Part shown: positions 56,150-64,000 of the stretch, in pieces
Position numbering within the stretch: the first letter of the stretch is position 1
Layout of the letters: every line of letters starts with the position of its first letter
Source: Hermatobates lingyangjiaoensis
Lineage: Eukaryota; Arthropoda; Insecta; Hemiptera; Hermatobatidae
Length of the DNA: 64,000 nt
Direction: 5' to 3'
NCBI GenBank assembly: GCA_026182355.1
Contig: JAPFBL010000006.1
Location: 7,220,501-7,284,500 of the forward strand
Position numbers and translations under genes: made by a program
The notes under the pieces: generated by a model
Databases searched by the model: none
Told to the model about the DNA's origin: nothing
Seen by the model: only the letters and a program-made list of their open reading frames with translations

Positions 56150-58260
56150 AAAAAAAAAAAGAAAAGAGGTCAATTTTAAAAAAATATATTAATGGCGTTT
56201 TTCTATTTTTTTAAAATATTGTAATTATTTGTTATTATATTATAATAGAGTCTGATATGTTTTCTTTAAGTTTCATTGTATTAAGAATGAAAGGCAAAAA
56301 TATTAAACAAAAATGGTATACTTTTCATGTCACAAAAAACGTCACAATATATCAATCTTTAAAATATGTCTTTCACTTCTAAATCAATTAATAAATTGCC
56401 CATTAATTATTTGTAATATTTATTAATTAATTAACATACTACTAATTGAGAGTTAAATATAATTAAAGACACACATATGATGTAAATAAGAAACAATAGT
56501 AATTAGTACATAAAAAGGTTCTAACATTTTAAATAATGTTTAAAATTAAGTATTTTATTTATCAATAATTAAATTAAAGGGAGTAATGAGATTAATAACT
56601 ATCGTACAGCTACTTGCACGATATAATTTCAATTTAAGCTGAATTTAATCAAAAATAGGTTTAATCTAGATTATTAATATGGTTCAAAACAAAAAGTGGT
56701 TGCAAAATAACAGATTCTTAATGTTTACATTAAAATATTGATTTAAAAAATGTTACATCATATTCTGTTAATGACTTTTAATTAAGTTATTAAAATGATT
56801 TTACAAAATTTATGCAAAACTGTAAACAACATAAAAGTTAAAATTTCATTTAAAACTGAATCATTAGTGATATTGTAACATATTCTTACTAATATTTCTC
56901 ACTGCAAAATAATTATTAACATTACTACTTTTCTTTTTTTCTAATTTAAAATGATTATATTTGAATTGCATCTATTGTTATTAATAGAAAGAAAACCAAT
57001 GAATTATATAATATTCTAAATAATTAGAACTAGTTAAATGGAGGAATATTCCATGATTTTTTGTAGGAAGAACTTCTCTAAATTTCACTTTAGTTGTATA
57101 TTAATTTAAAAGAGTCAGTTTTAAAAGTCTTTGAAAGTTTTAGTGACATCATTTAATTAAAGGTAATTCTAATGCTAATTAGTAAAGATTACTTTCATTT
57201 TCTTGTTTCTCATTACTATAATGGAGTGTAATTAATTTCTATCAATCTACTTTTGTTTGTCATCATTTAATAGTTATCATTTAACGCAATTTAGTAAAAC
57301 AGTATAAGATAATTTTATATTGTATACTAACTTTCTTTTTGTTGTAGAGATTTTTTCTTCATTTCTTCTTTCTTTTCAAACACTTATAAGAACACAAAAA
57401 TAATTTCACACGTATGCATCACTTAGTAATCCTAATTAATAAAACTACTTTTAAAGTGCTATATAAAACTATTTTTTTCTAAACTTCAGTTAAAATAACA
57501 CGCTTACAGCTATGGTGACGCCATGATGATTTGAAGAAATGTAAAAGAGATTTAGCTCTTAAACTGCCAGTGTTAACACAATGTACAAGAAAAATAATCA
57601 TGAACTAAATTCGGATCTATAAATTTTACTGAGTTCTTTTCAACAAAAAAATTATTCTATACAATCTATATTAATTTTAAATAACAATTTCTAAATCGAT
57701 AATTTTATAACAAACGACAAAAAATGAAAATAATACATATATGAGTAGAATTGACTTTTCAGGTATCGATAATAATATGTTTTATATTTTACAAAGTTTT
57801 TCTTGGTAACACTGAACTTTGCTAAAAGTAAATATTAAGTAAATTGATAAGCTTTTTAATTCAGTATTTCGTTTTAATGTAGTTATCTCTATTTTGCTAA
57901 TTTTAACAAAAATGTAACCATTCTCACAGCCTTAAAAAAAAAACAAATGATTCACGATGACTAATAACAAAACTAAAGTCATTTGCTGAGTAATATATTT
58001 CATGAGTGTGTAAAAAACAAGGAAATAATAATACATTCAATAAAATAAAACCATTTTTTTTTTAAATTTTACTCTGAGTACACTATTTTTCTTAGATTAT
58101 ATTTGCATAATTAATTATTCTATCAACTGCATTTTATTGGAGGTCATGTAATTAGTTGTCTCATTTCTTTTATTTAATATTCTTAATATATAAATTATTT
58201 TAATTCATTTACATTATTAATTAAAACAGTAATGCGGGAAAGAAATTAATTTTTTTAACT
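56150..58260. other. Very AT-rich stretch without recognised genes
   Basis: Among the most AT-rich parts of the window. No frame, RNA gene or repeat copy could be supported. Confidence 0.45.
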
Positions 58261-58269
58261 CTCCAGCTA

Positions 58270-58445
58270 TGCAAGTAGTTATTGTGTGGAATTCACTCAT
58301 GATTGGAAAGGTGAAGAAACATTAAGTCTCCACACACAAAGAGTCAGTGTTATTTAACTCCTTAAACAGTCAATACCACCTTACTAGGGCAACTGTAACC
58401 TGACAATGTACATTGAGTCTTCGAAACGTGTCGTCGTTTGATAAA
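58270..58445 (-). repeat. Family C terminus, decayed
   Basis: GTGTGGAATTCACTCATGAT and AAGTCTCCACAC correspond to family C at 31.05 kb, followed by plus-strand TCTTCGAAACGTGTC resembling a PLE core in diverged form. Confidence 0.4.
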
Positions 58446-59364
58446 ATATTTGTTATGATTGGAAACTTATCTGTATTAGCCTCACACAATTTTACTAAGT
58501 AAATATATATCAAACTTCTTGAAAACTGTTGATTTTTTGTTTTATTTTTATTTAAATATCTTAAAGAATTAGAAATATTCATTAGATGCACCCATTTTTA
58601 TAGAAATGGTTGAAAATTAAACTTCCTGCTCTAATCTGTCCAATATCACACATATTGGCTCATGTTTCAGTTGGTCTAATATTAATATTGGTTTGGGATC
58701 GGATAAGTAAGTTTCATAAACTCTGACTGTATGCATATGTCTAAAGAAAAATGACATCTAATTGACCATTTCAATTAGTTGTTACTAAATATTGTCCTAA
58801 TAATAAATATAACTTATACTGACTTAAATAATTACACAATAACTTCTTTTGTTTAATATTGTAGTTGTGGCCATCTAACAACGTGATATTATTAATAAGT
58901 TTGAATGTTATATATTTTTAAATTTTTTTTTGTAACATTCCTTACCCAAAATGCATACCAGCCACTTATGCGACATCAAACGTTATTTTTTTTACTGATG
59001 AATGTAATAATACGATTAGATGTTATACTCATAAAACCAAGTGTCTCATCTCAATCGAAATCAAAAGTAAAATCTCTGCTTCAGAGAACACACTTATCCC
59101 CACCAATCACACTCCAGACTACCACAACACCAAATTTTCAATCTACATCTGAAATTAAGTTTTTTTTAAGAGTGCAACATATAAATAAATTAGAGCATTT
59201 TGTTAAGACAAATCCAACATACCAGATAAATCATCAGAAATTATATCTTTGATTAGCATTGATTTTTTACATGTAAAAATTCTATTCTTAGTAAATCTCA
59301 TATTAAGTTATTATAATTTTAAATTTCCTCATTAAATCTCTAAACAACTATTTTATTTCAGTTG

Positions 59365-60385
59365 TTCCCTGAAAAAATGTCTAAGTCAATGTACAGAATG
59401 CCAATAAATCTGATACATATAGTAGATGATCTATTAGTCCTGGAAGAATATTCAGTTGTTATAGCTTATTGTTGTTTCCTGTAATTGCAATTTTATTTCT
59501 TTCTTTTACAAATTGCTAATATTTTTACTCAACTTTTGGGAAAAATTTCATTGTTCTTTGACAAGCTGTTGAGATTCATAAAAACATTTCCTGTATTATT
59601 AACATAAAATTGATCCTAAAGCCCTTTTGGTTAATGTAATTTAGAAAAATCTATCTCATCTCATGCCCCACATAATACTCTATTCTTAGGCATAATTTCA
59701 TTTTAATCTGTCGGTATGACTTGCATCATCCTCACAGCTTTCAAATTGAATCATAAGTTAAACTTTTATTAAACAATAAAAATGTTTGAAGTTGTTATGA
59801 AATTCTGGGAACTGTATCAGCTCCTGTAGCTTCCAAAATTTCAAGACTAGATTTTTTTTTTTCTTTAACTGTTTAAACCGATCCCCTAGCGGGTAATAAC
59901 GTCAACCGGTATTTTGTTTGATCGGTGATACTACAGATTCTATATTGGGAGACCTAAATTATGCCTAACTCAAGTGCATTTCGAGTAGGGATCTTTAACG
60001 AGTACCTGACATCGTACAGGCTCGGGACCGATAGTTTAACGTCCTCTCCGGGGACGACGTACACACATTTATTCACTTCCCGCGTGAATAAATCAAGGCC
60101 AATTGGAGATCAAACTCCAAACTACCAGCCCAGAGGCGAGTACGTTAACCACTGAGCTAACCTGGCCTCTTGATACCCTAGAGTTAGTAGTTTAAGAGAA
60201 ACAAAATATGTCTACAAACACATTTTGGCAAAAAAAAGTAACTTTCTCATCATGCATAATTTCTCTCAAACATTATGGTTCATCTACCCTATGAGACCCA
60301 TTTATGTGACAAAATATTAATTTGATCCAAATTTTATTTTTTACTTTAAATTTTATTTTACTTATAGTAAAGTAAAAATAAAACT
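59365..60385. mobile_element. Right half of family X, interrupted by SINE S1
   Basis: Diverged but collinear with 41.28-42.13 kb: TCTAAGTCAATGTA, TGTAATTGCAATTT, TCTATTCTTAGGCATAATTTC, then after the SINE GGCAAAAAAAAGTAACTTTC and CATGCATAATT. The right terminus TACTTATAGTAAAGT at 60359-60373 is identical to that of the 40.48-kb copy. The left part of X is missing. Confidence 0.65.
59851..60170 (-). mobile_element. SINE S1, fullest copy, nested in family X
   Basis: The minus strand starts with a tRNA-like head: A box GTTAGCTCAGTGGTTAACG (plus 60143-60161) and B box GGAGTTTGATCTCC (plus 60105-60118). Then come the S1 body blocks and an A-rich tail (T-run at plus 59852-59863). The flanking family X sequence continues on either side, so S1 inserted after X. 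Pol III transcription from the internal boxes is the usual mode for such elements. Confidence 0.8.
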
Positions 60386-60591
60386 AGATGGTAAAGTCAC
60401 GTTGGTTCTGATGACCATGGAAGTTCGAGTAACCGAAACTTTGAATATTTTTGAAAGAATTAATGAGACGATGTTACTCATAGTTGTTAAGATACTCGTA
60501 AAATGAAATTTTTATAGGGTATTTTTTTAAGTTTAGAGCCCATACTATACGAGTTAATGAAATCTGAATACATATATAGATGAATAATATA

Positions 60592-60594
<3 letters not shown>

Positions 60595-60640
<46 letters not shown>
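60595..60640. repeat. (TA)n microsatellite
   Basis: Long pure TA run at the left border of the last family A foldback. Confidence 0.9.
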
Positions 60641-60642
<2 letters not shown>

Positions 60643-60671
60643 ATTTCACATAAACACGTGAAATAACAATC

Positions 60672-60831
60672 AATGATCAAACCACAATAAGAAATGGGAA
60701 AACAAGACTAAGATCTTTCAACCGTAACAACCGGTCTTCGTCAGTTGGGTTTTTGACTCTGACGAAGACCGCTTGTTACGGTTGAAAGATCTTAGTCTTG
60801 TTTTCCCATTTCTTATTGTGGTTTGATCATT
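60672..60831. repeat. Foldback palindrome, family A (73-bp arms)
   Basis: Arms 60672-60744 and 60759-60831 are reverse complements around GTTGGGTTTTTGACT-type spacer text. The left flank carries TTTCACATAAACACGTGAAA and (TA)n; the right flank is (TA)n. It is a near twin of the 12.64-kb foldback except that the left inner arm is shortened. Confidence 0.85.
60755..60797 (+). ncRNA. Hammerhead-like ribozyme motif, family A
   Basis: GACT (60755-60758), CTGACGA (60759-60765), helix II GACCG/CGGTT, GAAA (60784-60787), AGATCT as minimal helix III, and AGTC (60794-60797). GACT and AGTC pair perfectly as helix I next to the core. The mirrored copy in the left arm lacks the helix I strand because the arm is shortened. 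Confidence 0.55.
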
Positions 60832-60866
60832 ATATATATATATATATATAAAACAAATAGAGATAT

Positions 60867-61240
60867 GTTAGACCTAGTTCGAATGTAACATCAGTGGTAC
60901 AAATGATGCTGGAACTTCAGAAAGATGAGCATTCATCGATCTCACCTGCAAAGCTGGATGTAGACCAATATATAGGGCTAATAACCTACCTGATCAAAGG
61001 ATGTATTCTGTCAAAGACTGAACAACTGAATGTCGTCAGTGGAAGGAAACACTGCGACATTGTTATCTGAAATCACGATCTCCCAGTGCACCTTCAAGTA
61101 TGAACTTAGTTTGTAAACGGATGTACGTGATAAACTGAATGGACGTCAATTGTCTGAGCAAACTTGCCGAGTGAACAAGTGAAGGAGAGTTTGCTTTCAG
61201 TTCATGAGTTTCACTGTGTTGGATGCCTTCAAAACTCCGG
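60867..61240 (+). repeat. Direct duplication, unit 1
   Basis: Shares with 62757-63105 the blocks GGGCTAATAACC, GATCAAAGGATGTATTCTGT, CACTGCGACATTGTTATCTG and GCAAACTT-CCGAGTGAACAA in the same order. A 40-bp segment present here (around 61090) is missing in unit 2. No product is recognised; an open frame over part of unit 2 does not continue in unit 1. Confidence 0.75.
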
Positions 61241-61249
61241 CAAAACCAT

Positions 61250-62750
61250 TATCAGCAAGAACCGTCCAGCAATCAAACATCTTAATGAAAACCCTAGCAT
61301 ATCTGTGTAGGACAGCTTATTATCTCTGGCAATTTTCCAGATATCTACACAGCTTATTGATAAAGGCTGCAAATAATCAATTAAATGACTTCTCTTATAA
61401 ACATATTTACAGGCTACAATTATAATGATACAGAAATTTAATGTTCATAAATTCTTATTAAAATTGAATGCATGATACATTTAACCGACTAAGAAATTAT
61501 TCCTGCTTAAGTTAAACAAAGGTAATTAATTCTCCAGCTCAAATCGTAGTGAGCAGTGATTTTTATAAAAAATAATTCTAAACAATTTAACAGTATAGAA
61601 AATACATAAGTTTAAACCATTCCATAGCAATCATCTAATTTATTATTGCATAATTAAGATAAATAATTAACACATTATTTGAATTATTAATTACTTTTTC
61701 TCATTTTGCAAGTATCGTAAAATATTCGTTATTCACAATTTATTTTTCAAATCTCTTAACGGAAGAAAATAAAGAGAAAAGTAATTAAACTAATTAGCTT
61801 TGTAGTTTTCTTTGTAATAGTAGCCAAATATACATTTTAATTAAAATATCAAACGGTTTCTTTACTTTTTATGTGCTTATTATAAAAGTTATTAACGTTA
61901 AGAAAATTTAATCTGAAACACTGTTAAATTAGTAAATAAAATTGAAATATATATTCCAGAAAAAAAAATATATAAGGTATTTTTAAAAGACGATTATGCA
62001 GCTGAAAGGAATTGAGAGGAGGCGAAGAAGACTACAGTTAAGGCTTATTTGAATTTCTTGGAGGAAGTGACATATCTGGCTGGAGGCTATAGAAATACCC
62101 CAAGGAAGAGCCTCGCCATTCTCTGCTACCCTCTAATCTCAACACTCAACGAATTGCTTCAAATAATGTCACTTTGTTCTTTTTCAAAATAATCACAAAA
62201 TTAAGAAAGCACGATCTGAAGCGCGCTAACAAGTTAATTTAGTTACATTCTTTTTTTTTTTTTGAATAGAGTCGGTATCTTATTGTGATACAGTACAATG
62301 AACAGTGCGACAATACTGCTTAATTCTTTCATTATTTAAACGTCAGTTCTTTGGTATTTGCCGTATTATCTTTTATGCGAAAATCATTTTCTCTCCTAAT
62401 TCTAAAGCTTAAAAAATTCAATGGTTCATACATATTCATAAATATTCAGTAAAATTTAATGGATTAATTTTAAAAAAGTCCAAACTCGAAGTTTTTTTAA
62501 AAAAAAAAAAAAGGAAAGATAAGAAAAATAGATGAATAGATAAATTGCATTATAACAGTATGAGCTATAGGATAATTATTATCTAGGTTTTCTATATTCA
62601 AAGAGCTTGCAATTTTTTTTAATTTCTTTAAAAAAAGTGTAGCCTGTAGAAAAACCACAGAGTGTTTTAGAACTGAAGAGGTTCAATTCAATGCACTACT
62701 TCCCAAAAATAAACTACGAATAGGTAAAAGCTCAGAAAAAAACACTTAGA
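61250..62750. other. AT-rich stretch without recognised genes
   Basis: A GC-richer patch at 62000-62150 has no coding or tRNA signal. Nothing supported. Confidence 0.4.
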
Positions 62751-62756
62751 GACATG

Positions 62757-63105
62757 TTACACCTAGGTCAAACATAACAACAGGAGTACAAATGTTCTTA
62801 AAACTACAGAAAGAACTTGGAGCATCAAGCTCATCAGCACACCTGGATCTAGGCCAAAAGACTGGGCTAATAACCCATCTGATCAAAGGATGTATTCTGT
62901 CAAAGACTGAACGACTGAAAGTTGTCAGTCGACAGAAAACACTGCGACATTGTTATCTGAAATCACGATCTCTCAGAGCAACTTAGTTCATAGACGGATC
63001 TACGTGATAAACTGAATAAACGTTCATTGTTCGAGCAAACTTACCGAGTGAACAAATGAAGGAAGAAATGAAGGTTTCACTGGGTTGAAGGTTTTCAAAC
63101 CATAG
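62757..63105 (+). repeat. Direct duplication, unit 2
   Basis: Second copy of the unit at 60867-61240, same strand, 1.9 kb downstream. An open frame of 64 codons (62792-62986) includes THLIKGCILSKTERLKVV but is not preserved in unit 1 and matches no family that I know. Confidence 0.75.
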
Positions 63106-63620
63106 AAAAAAAAATATAATAAAGGTAAAATTAGTGAAAGTTCAATATTAGTGTGCACTTATAATGTCTCTATAACGTAATCACTGTATTGGAACACAAT
63201 AATGAAAAATGATAGAATTACATTTCATTCGAAAAAGTTGCCATTTAAAGCTCTTAAACTAAAAAAAACTTCAGTTTATATTTAAAGCCCACTTAACCCT
63301 TTAGCTCATTTCAAAAGTAAATATACTTTGTACTCAGTGTGTTTCATTAAAATACTTATACATAATAAAGTAGAAGTTACCATAGGGATCTGAAGAACTA
63401 AAAAAGAAAACCGCCAATATGTCTGCCTGCTAAAATACCTCACCAATCAATGGAAAAATACAACTGGATAATATTTTATAAACATGTCTCCTATATTTAA
63501 AACAAGAACAAACAATTGTATTCCATGAGAGTAATTTTATGCACATTTGAAGTCACTGTATCATTAATTTTGCAAAATATACCTTGATGTGAAATCATTC
63601 AATTTCTATTTTAAAAAAAT
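63106..63620. other. AT-rich stretch without recognised genes
   Basis: Nothing supported. Confidence 0.4.
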
Positions 63621-63680
63621 CTGGGAGGAGCCTACACTCAATATTACACTATAAGTTAATTAATAATACTAGGCAACTAA
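63621..63680 (+). repeat. Left-end fragment of family X
   Basis: GGGAGGAGCCTACACTCAAT and ACACTATAAGTTAA match the left terminus of element X with a degenerate TIR. The element body does not clearly follow; the last 300 bp of the window show no further feature. Confidence 0.5.
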
Positions 63681-64000
63681 TTGACTTTTGTATTTATTTT
63701 AACGTTGCTATAGCATAGATTTAATATGCAGCCCTATGGTAAATATTATTACAATCATATTTGATCAGCTTAATGATTCCATTTGTTAGTTAATCTGTGG
63801 TTTTCTCCATTTGATTAATAATAACAAACTTCAAAATCGTAGATTTAGAAGGATCGGAACAGAGTCTTGTCGGACTTGTCCACATTGGTGCTAAATCTTT
63901 CCTTTTGTGCTTCATTCCCTCATTTCTAAAGTCGTAAAGGCAATTACCTCGCGCTGACAATGTTCAAACAAATCACAAGTCCCTGAAACTGGGTCCTTGA

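Overview
The window is AT-rich, repeat-laden, non-coding eukaryotic DNA with no complete conventional gene. There is no operon structure, no rRNA gene and no intact tRNA gene. The transposon mix points to an invertebrate animal: a Jockey-type LINE resembling arthropod elements, Penelope-like elements (PLEs) with a GIY-YIG nuclease, tRNA-derived SINEs, a Helitron relic and a hAT relic. An arthropod or another invertebrate is the best guess; the species cannot be named from the sequence.

Layout. 0-10 kb is mostly unique AT-rich DNA with decayed repeat ends. 10-13.1 kb holds a cluster of (TA)n-flanked repeats: a hammerhead-like motif at 10.28 kb and three foldback palindromes at 12.52-13.0 kb. 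14-16 kb holds a short TIR-repeat derivative and a SINE. 18.3-18.9 kb is a decayed Jockey reverse-transcriptase tail. 20 kb is another foldback. 23.06-24.79 kb contains a possible two-exon mini-gene (E-box, CArG/TATA promoter, ATG followed directly by a splice donor, second exon, AATAAA). 27.0-28.7 kb is the best-preserved element: a 5'-truncated PLE with an open linker plus GIY-YIG endonuclease frame between 0.43-kb inverted arms. 28.7-31.1 kb has more PLE-type termini. 39-43 kb has a tRNA-headed SINE-like unit and two identical inverted copies of a PLE nuclease fragment flanking a 1.65-kb repeat. 44.4-45.5 kb has a decayed PLE reverse transcriptase (RYIDDI) and another foldback. 47.2-48.5 kb is a Helitron relic and a tandem repeat. 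49.0-49.4 kb is a small hAT copy with its 8-bp target duplication. 54.7-55.9 kb has a SINE split by an insertion with a 13-bp target duplication, then a 155-bp-arm foldback. 59.4-63.1 kb holds a second copy of the 1.65-kb repeat with a SINE nested in it, a further foldback and a 0.35-kb direct duplication.

The main theme is a group of otherwise different (TA)n-associated repeat families that share CTGANGA - hairpin - GAAA. In several, short helix I strands directly before and after the core also pair, with different bases in each family. This fits a type I hammerhead ribozyme with a minimal helix III, the architecture known from PLE terminal repeats. In several copies the motif lies head-to-head in a long palindrome, so transcription of either strand would carry it. 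This is the window's best candidate for an under-described system. All calls come from reading the sequence; no searches or folding were run.
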